Below, piece by piece: positions 45,634 through 58,713 of a stretch of DNA of 64,000 nt. A program made the translations under genes and the position numbers. The notes beneath the pieces are model-generated. The model was given only the letters and a program-made list of their open reading frames with translations, was not told the origin of the DNA and ran no database searches. Origin of the DNA: Mucor racemosus. Lineage: Eukaryota > Mucoromycota > Mucoromycetes > Mucorales > Mucoraceae. The DNA lies in contig JAPEHQ010000001.1 of NCBI GenBank assembly GCA_027405735.1, positions 4,464,001 to 4,528,000 on the forward strand, written 5' to 3'. Position 1 is the first letter of the stretch, and every line of letters begins with the position of its first letter.

Positions 45634-48600
45634 ATGGTCTCAACATATTCATCACAACCTTTCTCAATGACTGCAGATACTTCCAGATCTACCATCACCA
45701 TACCGACTGATGAGCATATCAATAACAGAAGAAAAAGTTCTGTAGATAGCAACGAACCTAGAATCAAGTCAGAATTATCTTGGCATCAGCTTGTAAATGC
45801 TGAAATCATTGGTAAAATTTATAAAAAACACAACATATAGTATCACTTTTTGAACTTATTTTAATGATAGCCGTTACAAGTGCTATGCGTAAAAATGCAC
45901 GCTGGTCTGGTATGGGCGTTAATGGATTAAGAATGGGTAGTCTAGGTAATAGTATGGGTTTACGTAGCGCACAAATGAATATAAAAGATTCAAATACAAG
46001 AGAGGTTTGTGGTTTTTATTGTCGAATATATACATATTGCTTATATACAACTATAGGAAAATCCTTTGATGCAAGGATTCACAAACTTAAGAACATATAT
46101 GGAAACTGTAACTGGTAAGAATCTATACAAAATTCGGTTTTTTAAAATGATAAATGCTTAAACAATTCTCATTCATATAGATGTTCGAGATGTTGATGCA
46201 GTTAATTTGTTGAATCCATTTTTAGAGGTTATTCGTTCTGGAAATACAACAGGACCCATTGCTGGTACAGCTTTAGGAAGTGTAGAAAAGTTGTTACATT
46301 ATGGTATTGTTGGTGTAAATAATCCTAGAGTTTCTGCAGCTATGAATGCACTTTCATCTGCTGCAACACATTGTAAATTTGAAGCCTCAGATGCTGCTTC
46401 TGATGAACTTGTATTACTTCGTATGTTACAAGTTTTGCAAATGGCTATCACAAGTGAATGCGGACAAGTGTTGAGTGACGAGGCAGTTTGTGAAATGATG
46501 GAAACTGGTCTTAGTATGTGCTGTCAAATGAGATTGAGTGGTATGTGTGGTTTGCATAATATCGTATCCACGGTACTGATATTGTATTCAAATAGAAATG
46601 TTAAGAAGATCTGCTGAACATGTCATGATTAATATGGTAATTGCTATTTTCGAAAGGTACATTCAAAAACATGAATCAATATTACATTTCTATATTAAAA
46701 ACTCCTTTCTAGATTGAAAAATTTGGAAGATGAATGGCAATTTATTGAGTCATCTAATGATGGTACTGAAGAGCCAGCTGATCCCCATATGAGTACACCA
46801 AAACCTTCACCTTCTCCAACTCCACAATCAACAGCAGAAGATACCACAGAAACAGAGGAAACTCAAACTGATGACAAAACAACAGATCAATTGAGAATTA
46901 CAAATGATAATATTGATATAACCGAAGAAAATGTAGATCAGAAAGAGAAAGAAGAGAAAGAAGAGGAAAAAGAAGTTACGGAGAAGGATGTCTTGGTAGA
47001 ATCACCAAAATCAGAAGAGATATCCGAAGTTACAGCTGGTAAATAACGTTATATAGTAATCAATTCTCCAATTAATCATGTAAAAAAAAAAAAAAAAGTA
47101 GTAGTCGAGCCTACCACATTAAGGCCCTATGGATTACCAGCTATTCGTGAATTACTTCGAGTTTTGATCTCTCTATTAAACCCTCACGAGCACAAACACA
47201 CAGATTCTATGCGTTTAATGGCTCTAAGTATCCTCAATGTAGCATTAGAAGTAGGAGGCAGAAGCATTGGCCGTTTTGAATCACTTCGTTCTTTGATCAC
47301 AGATGATTTTTGCAAATTTGTATTTCAATTAGCTAAAACTGATTCCACACCTTTACTCGCATATTCTCTTCGTGTGATTACTACTGTTTTTGACACATTG
47401 CGACCATATTTGAAATTACAACAAGAATTATTCATCTTCTTTTTGATTGAACGTTTATCACCTACTTCAGGAGCAGGTAGTCGCGGTGTATCTGTAGATG
47501 TAGATGAAGAAGGCAATATTAGCTTTGTTTCTTCTAGAAGTGGTGTAGATGCTGAGAATAATGTCGCGGCAGATGTTAGAAGTGCTTCTCCCAATATGTT
47601 TTTAGGTAAATCGACTGATTATCCAAGAAATAGTAAAGGATATTCTTCATCTTCAGAACATATGGCAATCACAGGTGAGGTTCGTGAGCTTTTGTTGGAA
47701 AGCTTGGTTCAGTTTGCTCGTAAACCTACTTTTATGATTGATTTGTGGTATAATTATGATTGTGATCTGACATGTGGTGATTTATTCGAAGAATTAATAC
47801 AGTTTTTGAGCAAGGTAATTGTGGGATATTTACATTTAAACATACTCTAATTGACTTTTGTTTTTTATTTCATCTTGTAGAATTCATTCCCTGATCACCA
47901 GACATATTCACTTATGAGCTCTCATGTATTGTGCTTGGATACATTATTGACATTTATTGCACAAATGATGGATCGTGTAGAAAATCAAGTAAATTCTACA
48001 AAGTGTTTATAATGTTTAATTTTTTTTTTTTTTTTACTAATGAATATCTCATTTGAAATAGAATGAATTGGAAGATGATGACTATGTTGTATGTGTAAGA
48101 TGCAGTTTTGGCATTTATTTAAATCAGAAACTCATCATTATATGCTAACTTTGTTTATAGGAACTCACTTCTGTACAAGATTTACTTGAGCGTAAAACAA
48201 GAAAAAGACTAATTTTGAAGGGATCCAGATTATTCAATGAATCACCTAAAAAGGGCATCAAATTCTTGGTCGAGAACGGTGTCATTGAAGCTGATAAAAA
48301 TGGCGATATCAATGCTAGTCTTTCTCACTTTTTGCGATTTACCCAACAATTGGATAAAAAAGCATTGGGAGAGTATTTAGGTCGACCTGAAAACTTGGAG
48401 ACACTCAAAGCATACATGGAACAATTCAACTTTACCGGCAAACGTATGGATGAAGCAATGCGTATGATTTTAGAAACCTTCCGTTTACCTGGTGAATCAC
48501 AACAAATTATGCGTGTTACCGAATCATTTGCAGCGACATATTTTGCCTCTGGACCCAAAGAAATCGCTAATGTAGAAGCCGCTGAAATTTTGGCTTATTC

Positions 48601-50155
48601 AGTTATCATGTTGAACGTTGATCAACATAGTCCTCAAATTAGACGTCAATCTCGTATGTCTGTGGAACAATATATTCGTAATGTCAGTGGAGTCAACGAT
48701 AAGAAAGATTTTCCTAAAGAATATCTTGTGTCGATCTATGAAGCTATTCAACAAAATGAAATTTTGATGCCTGAGGAACACGAAGGATTGTTAGGTTTTA
48801 ATTATGCATGGAAGCAACTTCAACATAGATCAACCGTCTGTGGACAATTTATTCAATGCGAGACTTCAACTTATGATAAAGCCGTTTTTGAACTATCTTG
48901 GAAACCTGTTGTTGCAGCCATTTCTTATGTATTCAGTACAGCACAAGATGATGATACTTTGCAAAAGGCTATCACTGGCTTCCGCCAATGTGCAAGCTTG
49001 GCAGCTCATTTTGAACTCTACGATGTATTTGACAGTATTGTCGTCAATTTAGCAACAATGACAGGCTTATTGGAAGGCGCCAATGGTAATACTTCTGTAC
49101 CTGATCCTATTGTTGATGTAGCTGGTCAAAAATATGTTGTTAGTAAATTAGCTGTTCGTTTTGGTCGTAATTATAAAGGCCAATTAGCCGCTGTTGTTAT
49201 GTTTGCAATTGTTACAAGACATGGTGATACTCTTCGAAAAGGATGGCTTAAAATCTTGCAAATTATTCGTAATCTATTCCTAAATTCACTTTTACCAAGC
49301 TCCATGCTTCAAGTGGAGGACTTTTTATCAGGTACAACTAGTATCCCTTTGAAACCAAAGAGTCCCAAGCCTGTAAAGCAAACCAATCGTCGTGATGGTT
49401 CATTATTGTCAACGCTTTCATCCTATCTTCTTTCACCTTATTCTAGCGATGAAACTTATTGTCGTGATCCTACAGAAGAAGAAGTAGAGAGTACAATGTG
49501 TGCTGTCGATTGTGTAGCAGCTTGTAAATTAGAGGAATTATTCACAGATATCAATACTTTACAAACAGAAACACTAAAATGTCTTTTGACAGCTATTCGT
49601 TCTGTTGGCTACGATACAGAAATAATGAAGAAAGCAACCATCACCATTGCGTATGACCCTGCAACTGTCCTCTTTTTAGAATTTATGATTACAATTACTG
49701 TGCGTAATGCGGATAGAATTGAAGAATTATGGTAACAAAAAAAAACTTGTATTCAATTTAATCATACCATTTAACCTTTTGACAATAGGCCTTTTGCTAC
49801 TGAATATATATTTGGTATTTTAGAATTCGCGGATAAACAAAGCGTTTTGGTAGTTGAACGCACTGTTGTAGGTTTATTACGACTTTGTATCTGTAGTGCT
49901 GCCAGAAATGTCATGTTGGATGAGATTGTAAAGTGTTTGCGTCTCTTGCGTGATTTCCCTCCTACTGTCACACAAGCTGTTGCAGAACAAATGATGGCTG
50001 GTATCTTCAACTTGTCATCAGCTAATTCTGAAAACAGAAAGTAAGTGATAATTACAACTTTGATATTACTTGGCCATTAACCATATACTTTTAGTGATAC
50101 CGAATTCTTGAATACAATTTTAGAAATCAAACAAAAAGTGGCCAACTCTTTGTAA
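45634..50155 (+). CDS. Sec7-domain ARF guanine-nucleotide exchange factor, GBF1/Gea type
   Basis: Twelve exons: 45634-45811, 45871-46004, 46057-46114, 46181-46540, 46596-46656, 46713-47038, 47102-47814, 47881-47988, 48062-48088, 48161-49731, 49789-50040, 50095-50155; 1282 residues. The DCB/HUS region is followed by an acidic low-complexity linker (exon 6). The Sec7 domain starts at LLERKTRKRLILKGSRLFNE and contains the catalytic FRLPGESQQI glutamic finger and ILAYSVIMLNVDQHSPQI. HDS helices make up the rest, and the protein ends earlier than GBF1 or yeast Gea1/2. It activates ARF at the early Golgi for COPI recruitment. Exon 9 is a 27-bp microexon (NELEDDDYV); exon 7 has tandem acceptors (TAGTAG). 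All phases agree. Confidence 0.95.
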
Positions 50156-51619
50156 CAAAGCATTTATTTTACCAACAGCAATTAATACATTCTCTCCTCC
50201 TTCTTCTCCACCATAACTTTTTTTTATAGCAACACTATTATTTCTCAATTTTTTTTTTAGAAAAATCATGCAAATATCACATATATTATAAATCAAAATA
50301 AATTATTATATTATATATGTATCAAAACCAACGTTTGGAGTGCCGTAGAATGATGTGAGATGCATATCTGTGTTTGTAAGTCAAAGGAATGTTTGCTGTT
50401 CAATATGGAAGTATATTTTGAAAATAAGAACTCATATAAAAGTTGCATCGAAAAATCAATTGTGCAAGGCTATTTTATAGCATTTCAGAATAGCCGAACG
50501 AGGAGTAGACAAGTGAAGGCAGAGGTTTAGAGTTTGGCCAGTATATTTATAATTACAACTAAATATGAATAGAGTAGAAATATAGACTTATTGTACAATA
50601 TTCATATTTTTTATTGAGAAGAACTTAAATACTGTAGTATTTCTTTTAAGGCTTATTATTATATATCTTTACTGCAAAGAATAAAACAACTTTCTGGTAT
50701 TTTTTGCGTATCACGCTGTACAATGATTGAATCCAATATTGGATATTCAAGGTTCTCGAAAAAAAAAAGAGACGAAAAATTAATTGTGATATAACCTTTA
50801 TTATGTCTAGAAGAAGGGAAGTTTACTAATAGACTTTAGTAGTTGTCATTGCCATATATGCTAGCTTTGGCTGATTTAACGTTATTTCTAATTTGAAATG
50901 GTCTGTTGAACTACAATCTACAAACCTCACTAAAACAGAGTGCTCATTTTATTCCTACAATTTAACTAGCAAATCAATAAATTTTAAATTTTTGATTCTA
51001 GACACTGTTGCAGTTGTAGTATATATTTTGAAATTTGCAGCCCATTTGAATTAATACTCATTGATTCTGAGCATTTTTTCAGTTGCTTTGTTTTTTTTAA
51101 ACAGAGAAAAAGTGTAATGATCTGTAATTCGACTGCACTCATATCTAGGTTCTCAGTCTATAATTAGTGTTGTATATAACAAATTTACATGGATCCACAT
51201 TGATTATTAATTTACATTTAATTATTTAAAACGAGCCGAGCTTTTATGCAGCGACTAAAATTTATCATCTCAATGCGAGCTTTATTTTACCTTTCAAATG
51301 ACAAATATCTAAAGTAAAGCAAACTTATGAATGTCAATTGACAATTATCTAAAGCAGTAGTGTCATACACTATTATTTACTAATTATTTACATCATAATC
51401 TTAGATTGTAAACTTTAAACCCTCGTAATAGTTATAAGAAGTGCATATAAATACATCCTCTGAATGTATTATTATTAATAAGAATGTAATATTTTGGCAA
51501 GATTATTTATATAGTAGACCCTTTTGATATTTCAGGTTTCTTCAAATGGTTTTCAAATGTTTTCTTCCAATACTGAGTCGAATTACGCCAAATCTTTAAA
51601 GACAATGCGCCTTCCCTCA
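50156..51619. other. Intergenic, no gene
   Basis: AT-rich with T-runs. A short GC-richer word ACGAGCCGAGC at ~51232 is isolated. No coding feature. Confidence 0.45.
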
Positions 51620-53237
51620 ATAAGCCATTGATAACTGTTCGAAAACAGAAGAGCTAATACCAAAATATAAGTGCACTGACCTCATCACATTGACCTAAAA
51701 TCTTTTATAGAAAATTAAGCATCTAAATTGAGGTACGAATTTTCTGTCTTCATTAGATGGATCATAGATCCAACCAAAAGCTATTCAGAGTTTTTGGTTT
51801 CAGCAACAAGTATCAATTTTTCGTTGAGATAATTAAAATAATAATTTATTTTACAGCTTAAAACTATTATAACTGAGTTCAAAAATCGATTTGCTGCAAA
51901 AATGATCGAAAATGATTAAAAAAACGAAATCATTCAATAGCTCATGAACTGCGAAGTAAGTTGAACTAGCGTATTAAATAGTTTCTATGTAGTTTTGGAT
52001 TTTGCATCCATCTATATAAAAATTAGACAAACATCTACATTAAATTGTGAGTAAAATGTAATTGAAATTTTGGAGGATTTTTGAAGATACACATCACTTT
52101 TTATAAACATATTTAAAATAAAAAAAATAAAAATAATGTACAAAAAATTATCTATCGATCGAGCTATTGCAAAATTTTCTAGTTGCATTTTTCGTAGAGA
52201 AAATGAGATTTTTATCCAATTTTTTTTCAGATTCAGAATTTGGGATGAGGGTATGCAGGGGAAAAATTGAAGTTAAAAACGAGAGTATTCCTTTGCACAC
52301 ATTTTTGAGGATATCTTCACGAAAAATCAATATTTTGAAAAAAAGTAAATTGGGTCTGAGAGAGCTCAACAAGGTTAATGACATGAATGTGAAACAATTG
52401 CCGTTCAATTTAACAAATACTTTGAAATCTACTACAAAAATGCTAAAAAAACGAAAAAAATAAAAGTGCTCAGAATTTTTTTAAACTGAAATATGTTATA
52501 AAACATTTCAAAACAAGTAAGTTTTATTATCAAAAAGTGCTAGTATAGCTTAGATTTTTGTAGAGATATAAGGGCTCAAAGGTTTTAATTTTTAGCAGTG
52601 AAATTAGGAATGGGCTTCGATTCGAGTTTGAATCGAGTTTTAACGGAAACGGCCATTCGATTCGAGTTGGAAAACGGCCCGTTCTTTTGTAACCCAGATA
52701 AAAAACGGGGTGGGAGCAAGTATTGGTTTGCCTTAAGGAGGCTGTTAATAGCAACCTTGTCAAGTTAATATGGGATTATGAATCGATAATAGCATATTTG
52801 ACAGTTTCACAACTTGAAGTATTTTTTCAATCCTGTTTTCGAGCTTAGCTAACAAAAAAAGAAAAGAAGAAACTCGAATACCCTCATTCGAGTTTGCATA
52901 AAAAACGGCCCGTTAAAGCAGTCAAACTCGGTTAACCGTAATACGATGCGTTGTTTGTGAAATCCTAAGTGAAATAGTAAAATACGTGTAAAAATCTGAA
53001 ACATTAGCATTAGAAACGTTATACCAACTGCAAAAGATAGAATATTCTTGAATACTCGTTTTTGAATTAAAGTCGAGCATCTCAGGTACATTGACATATA
53101 CTTTTTTCTTGTTGTTGTTTAGTTAAAAAAAAAGTAAAGCAGGGATGAAAAGTCGGACCCAGTATTTCAGGAAAATGCAGTGAATTTTACGTGCTTTTGA
53201 ATCTTTCGTGATACAACTTACTTTTAGGAACAGGTAA
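51620..53237 (-). repeat. Repeat family A, copy 5 (inverted, split by a MITE)
   Basis: Reverse complement of the family with the same landmarks (AAAATATAAGTGCACTGACC, ATCTATCGATCGAGC, TTTGGGATGAGGGTATG, AAAGCAGGGATGAAAAGTC). A 363-bp element at 52605-52967 interrupts the AGCAGTGAAAT block that is continuous in other copies. It is the only copy containing both outer ends in inverted orientation. Confidence 0.9.
52597..52975. mobile_element. hAT-like non-autonomous element (MITE), 363 bp, with 8-bp TSD
   Basis: AGTGAAAT is repeated at 52597-52604 and 52968-52975. The element begins TAGGAATGGGC and its other end, read inverted, begins TAGGATTTC. An 8-bp duplication and TAGG(A/G)ATG-type ends are hAT hallmarks. 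Inside, AAAACGGCCCGTT occurs near both ends (52671, 52912), TTCGAGTTTG is repeated, and CGATTC-GAGTTT-GAATCG forms a hairpin. No transposase frame. The sequence right of the TSD (AGTAAAAT) is a second imperfect copy, so the exact junction is slightly ambiguous. Confidence 0.8.
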
Positions 53238-53404
53238 GATTATATATATGTGTTTCAGTAAGCTTCAGTCTGCGAGGCCCATCATAAATGACAGAATCAT
53301 ATTGTTGTGTATATTAGCAGTTTAATTTATTTTTATAGCATTATCGAGTAAGGTTTGAAGTAAAAGAACAAGGGAATATTATCTAATTATATGATTGATT
53401 TTTT

Positions 53405-55359
53405 TTAAAGCAATTGGCTCACACCAACAATTAAACCAGCAACCAAAGCAGAGGCAGTGACAGAAGTCAAAGCAGCACCACTGGTCTTGGAATCAGTAGA
53501 GCTTTCGCTATTAGCAGAACCGCTGTTTGATCCACCAGTAGTAGTAGTAGTGTTAGATTTTGGAACAGCAACGCTCTTTAATTCACAATCGGCAGTTGTA
53601 CAGAGACAAGTGTTTCCAATAGGGTCCCACCAGGTAGTGCTAAAAATAAGAGGCATATATAAATACATTTGATCATTGCAGTTTTTAATTTTAGTTACTT
53701 ACTCGCAGTTATCGGGAATAGCATAACGATAACCAGCAGTACCATTTTGAGCAGATGATGCTGGAGTAGGATTGTCCAATGTAGGAGCAGCGCTAGGGCA
53801 ATTGAAACAAGTTTTCATACTAGTGGTACCAAAATTACAACTATTAAAGACAAAAAAAGGTTAGGTCTGTGTTTCTGCATGATTAAGTTGAAATTATATT
53901 ACCTGTTGACTAAACCATCGTCGATTGTACCATTATGATCATCATCAAGACCGTTACAGATCTCCTTTGCAATGACAGGTTGCTTACATTGCATATAATC
54001 TTGAGCACCAAGTTCGGAAGCCTTTACAGGGTTCTTCATGTATTGCAATAATTGTTGATTGGTAACAAACCAGACATTAGGTTGTTGAGCGATGGATTGA
54101 ATAAATTCAATGACGCTATCATACATATCCTTGGGATCAGGAAGACCAGGATAGGTGGTTAAATGGGCTGATAATTGCAAAAGAAAATTAAGATAACGAA
54201 TAAATTACTTTTTTTTTTTTTTTTTTTCTATTTTTACTTACTAGGATGAACGTAAATACCGAATGGTTGACGATTACCGTTATAATGCTTATCAAATGCA
54301 GCTTGGCTCCCTTTAAAAAAAAATAGATGGTTAAAATAAACATTTGTGAAACAAAAATTAAGAAAAGCTTACATGTTTTAACATCAGCGGGAGTACCAGA
54401 AAGGTAAACATCCATCAATTGAGGGACACTAGCGTTGTCAAGTACAGAATACATGGGAATTTCCCAAAGACCAGGTAATTTGACTTCACCAGCAGCACAG
54501 ATACCAGTCCAACAATCATTTGCCATGCCATTGTCAAGAGTATAAGGCCAGTAAGCGTCATCTGTAACAGCACTGGAACTAGAATCGTACAAGAAACCTT
54601 GTTGACTGATGATATTTAAAGTATCTTTGGTATAATTCAAGAATGGAGCACGGAAACCTTGGATCTTTTGGCTGGGAATACCACCATAGGCATTCAACAT
54701 GGATTTAGTGCTACTAATTTCTTGAGCGGAAGGTGTTCCAACGTGAGAGAATGTATGGCTGTTGCAAAATGTCAATTTAAATGTCCAATATATTAGGGAT
54801 TACTAACTTACTCTGCAACCTCATTTCCAGCAGCGTACCATTGTTGAACCAATGAGAAATCAGTGTATTCCATAGAGACAAACCTAATTTAATGGTTGTT
54901 AGTATTTTTGGTAATAGATCCAAAAATAGCAAATAAAAATTACCAGGTACCGTGACCAGGACAACCATTAGGGTTACTATTAGACAACGTTAAAATTATA
55001 AATAGCGAAAAAAGTAAATATAGTCTTACGTAACATTGACCATAGAAAGAGCTGTTTTAGCTAATGTCTCTTGTACTGAGTCATCATAAGTTACTGTAAC
55101 AAACTTTTTTAAGGAGTTAGTTTTTTGGTCGTTGTCAATTGTGTAATTTTTAAACATTTACTTGAGGTGTATCTGAAGGAGAGAGACCACCAGGAGGAGA
55201 TTGAGATGCACAGTAACAGTTGTTGGCAATTTTACAAGTGTTGGGATCACAAGAATAGGTTGAAGATGTTGAAGTAGTGACAGGTACAGTTGCACCTTCT
55301 TGAGCAACAACAGCACTGATTAAAAGTGCAATGCTAGAGATAATTGACAAGGATTTCAT
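53405..55359 (-). CDS. Chitin deacetylase-like NodB-domain protein, secreted and probably GPI-anchored
   Basis: Nine exons on the minus strand: 55162-55359, 55030-55103, 54944-54976, 54812-54883, 54373-54758, 54242-54310, 53903-54167, 53703-53840, 53405-53639; 489 residues. The N-terminus (MKSLSIISSIALLISAVVAQ) is a signal peptide. The NodB motifs are TVTYDDSV (motif 1, usually TFDDG), DHTFSH (motif 2, metal-binding His) and RAPF (motif 3). A Cys-rich segment follows, then a Ser/Thr-rich stalk and a C-terminal hydrophobic tail (SALVAGLIVGVSQLL) fitting a GPI signal. Members deacetylate chitin to chitosan in Mucorales cell walls; with TYDDS instead of TFDDG, activity here is uncertain. Start is the ATG at 55359. 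Confidence 0.92.
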
Positions 55360-55411
55360 TTTTTGAATCAATTGAGAAAGTGTTTATAAAGAGAAGAAGA
55401 ACAGGGGAAAA

Positions 55412-55424
55412 CAGTGTCTTAAAT
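55412..55424 (-). promoter_or_regulatory. TATA-like element of the chitin deacetylase gene
   Basis: On the minus strand AGTATTTAAGAC lies 53-65 bp before the start codon, followed by a purine-rich leader on the same strand. Confidence 0.35.
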
Positions 55425-56817
55425 ACTTTTTTTTGTTCTCGAATTTGGTATTATCTACAGTGTAACACAGAATTATGAAAATCTCCCTCTCTCTCACTCT
55501 TACTCGCTCTTCTATTTCATTCTTTTTTATTATTATAATTGAATTGTACACAAACAAATATTCTCCTTAAAATTATAGCAGTATTTCATTATACGATCAA
55601 TTCTATTTTTACTATCACCCAGGTAAAAATCAATTATAATCACAAATAATTATAAGCTCGTGCTAGACAAGTTACACTTATAATAATGAATTAACTATTT
55701 TGTATTACAATTTCAAATAATTGCTTTATATATCTATAATAAAGAAAAGGTGGATTTATACACAATCAACAAGGATTAGTACTGGCTTAAAAAATAAGAT
55801 ATTAATGTCTGTATCTACAGATCTAGTGGGTTACCGTATTTGCAGCCACATTTATATGTTTGTCGTTGAGAAAATGCGGCGATAATTGCGATGCCTCATC
55901 AGGCGATAAAGTTATAATAATATCTATTTGTGGTCGAAAGTAATTACAGTAACCAGAAATGCACAGTGGGCTTTGCATTTTCTGCATGAGTAGTGTACAA
56001 AACAACTAAAAGGTTTCAAAACTACAGACTATAAACTGTATTTCCCATGATTTTAAAGCAATTGTAAACAGCAAGTGCTCAAACATAAGATTGGCTTGCA
56101 GCCTCTGTCATTCTTTCAATATTCTCAGAACAAGGAGAAATCGATTTAATAAACCAAATTACCATTATAATGAAATACGTAGCTGCGGTAAAAGCCTTGT
56201 TGTTTGTAATGGTGGTTTATCTTCCCACTGATGATCATCGCTATACAGTAGCTGTTCCGAGAACCAGAGAATAACAAGTATACAAACATTTTTGGTAAAT
56301 GGTTTACCAGGGCAGCCAAAAAAAAAAAAAAAAGTGGTTGTAAATGGTAAAACGGCTATGCATGCAATCAACAAATAATCCTTCCGTCTCACTATTATTT
56401 ACTTGGTTTTGCTCTAGTAATGGCGACTAGTTTTTGTAAATATACACGAGTATGGGTGCAGCTATTCCGTGTAAATCCACGGAATTATGTGGATACAAAA
56501 AATAGCGGCGGATTTTCAGATAAGGCTGAAAAATGAATTTTACCAAAAAAAGATCAAAACTCTAAAATTACATTGAGGAATAAAAATTTGGTACCAAACT
56601 ATAGCATATCAACATCATTAAAATACTATGGTCCTGCTTAGAAAAACGTATCGTTTTTCTGTTTAAAAAAATTCTTTAAACATTTATTTTAAGGGGGGAT
56701 GATTAAATTGATGGCTCCTTTTCATAAGCAGCATTGAAATTTCATTATCACTCAAACGGAATACTCACAATTTAGTAATGCTACGCATGTTTATGCACTT
56801 TTTATTTTATTTTATTA
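55425..56817. other. Intergenic, no gene
   Basis: CT-rich patch at 55483-55510 and an A-run at ~56319-56333. Short minus-strand frames (56165-56392 and others) show no motif. Confidence 0.45.
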
Positions 56818-58559
56818 TTAATGACGTCTTGACATATAAGTGTCGTTTGATTTACGACGATCATTCAATGCAGATTCAATCAATTCTAACTCTTTTACAT
56901 CAGATCTTAAAGTATTTGTAACATGCTTAATTCCCTTTTGCTCGTCTTCTAAAACCTTGGCAATAATATCCATATCTTCCTCATTAACTGCACGCCAAAC
57001 TTCAGAATTTCCTCCTCCTCCATTTTCATCTCCTAATTTACGTGATTTGATTGCTTGAAGTTGATTCCATAAAGCCATTAGCTTTTGATTCATCATTTCA
57101 GGTCTATCAGGTTGTTTGCTTAATTGGTCTAATCGTTGCATTGATCTCTCCTCATCAGCAGAGAGTGGGAAGTTTTTGTAACGCAAAACTTGACTATATC
57201 TAAGAAGCTATATCACAATGTCAATGTTCGCATTTCCACATGCAGAAAATAGTAAAACTTACTCGCAATAGTCTTTGAGTGAATTCTGTATGACGACGTT
57301 TATGTTCTTCTAATTTAACCAATGTTCCCAATTCATATTGACGCTGTACAGAAGCTAATCTGTCTGCAGTTTCTCTCAATTTCTCTTGATGCAATTCTAA
57401 TTGTTTCGATTGAATTTCCATACGCTTTAAAATATCATCAAAACCAATAGCCAAGACAGGAACCAAAGTTGTAGGATCTGGATTTTTACGTTGAGCTTCG
57501 TTCCATAATTGCTCGTCTTGATTTTGTGGACGAACATACAAGTGCACTTCGTTTGTTGGCACCATGTTATAAAAATAATGCTATGAAATATGTCAGAATC
57601 ATGTGTTTCTCTGTATATATAAATTTGATGCTTAATTTACTCTAAATTGGCAAAGTGGTGAAGAAGGATCAAAATGTGCTCTAATCAATGCAAGGTCTTG
57701 CCAAACTTTTTCTTGTACTGGTTGTGGAGCCCCTACTTGCAGCTGTTGTTGTTGTTGTTGTTGTTGTACACCGAATCCTGTTTGCTGTGGTTTGGCACCA
57801 AATAAACTATTATTTGTTGAACTTCCTAATGTACCAAATGCTGGTTTAGCAGCAGTGGCAGCGCCAAAGCCTCCAAAACCTCCTGTAGTTCCTGTAGTTA
57901 CTGTACCAAATGTACTTGTTGCTGGTGCTGCACCAAATCCACCAAATCCACCTGCTGTACTAGTGGCTGGAGCAGATGTCAAATTTCCAAATCCTGTAGC
58001 AGTAGCAGGTTGTGAAGTTGCTGCTGTTGCTCCAAAACCGCCAAATGATGAAGACGCTGCAGGTTGCGATGTTGCAGCTCCAAAACCACCAAATCCTCCA
58101 GTAGGTGCTGTAGATGTTGCGGGAGCGCCAAATCCGCCAATGGATGGTTGTGTAGTAGCAGCTCCAAATGCTGATGTTGGTGCAGGTGTAGATCCAAATC
58201 CTCCTCCGAATCCTGTGGAATATGTAAGCATATGTAAATGTCATTTTCCCAATGCAATTACCTGTAGTAGAAGTAGCCGGAGCAGTGGATGCTGAGCCAC
58301 CAAATAAAGTTCCTGCTGCTGAAGAATTGGAAGCATTCGATCCAAATAATGTTCCAGCAGCATTGGTACTATTACTTGAGCCAAATAAGTTGCCTGTAGC
58401 AGGTGTTGAGGGTGTTGCTCCAAATAAAGTGCCAGCAGAAGACTGTGTATTAGCTATATATATATATTCATGGCAATTAACAATTTGATTTTTGATATTG
58501 ATAAACGTTAATTTACCTGTTGATCCGAAACCAAAGCTTGTTTGATTTGTTGTATTCAT
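56818..58559 (-). CDS. NUP54: Nucleoporin Nup54/Nup57 (FG-repeat channel nucleoporin)
   Basis: Five exons on the minus strand: 58517-58559, 58262-58453, 57641-58212, 57263-57580, 56818-57207; 504 residues. The first ~250 residues are FG repeats (SFGFGSTG, GTLFGA, GGFGGFGA, SLFGAKPQ), followed by a poly-Gln run and the block VWQDLALIRAHFDPSSPLCQF that marks Nup54. FYNMVPTNEVHLYVRPQNQDE and a long coiled coil (ILKRMEIQSKQLELHQEKLR ...) follow, as in the Nup62-Nup58-Nup54 trimer that forms the central channel. The C-terminus is helical. Antisense long frames over the FG region are artefacts of its Gly/Ala bias. It shares a 154-bp divergent promoter with the TMEM42-like gene. Confidence 0.95.
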
Positions 58560-58713
58560 TTTTATTTAGTATTGAACAAGAAAAGAAATACGCGTATCCT
58601 TTTCACAACATGTATCCACCCAAATTTTTTCATAATTTCCACTATTTATCCGGTCACGATAATGTAATGAATTGGTAGTGCAATGCTCATGTAGAATATA
58701 CGACGTTCTATCA
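58560..58713. promoter_or_regulatory. Divergent promoter between Nup54 and TMEM42-like genes
   Basis: Only 154 bp separates the two start codons. An ACGCGT-like CACGATAATG / ATACGCGTATC region is present, with ACGCGT at ~58592. No TATA box is obvious on either side. Confidence 0.45.

Noticed and set aside
57792..58295. 167-codon plus-strand frame over the Nup54 FG region
   Set aside because: Antisense of Gly/Ala/Phe repeats gives stop-free Pro/Asn/Ala frames; the minus strand has a complete spliced Nup54.
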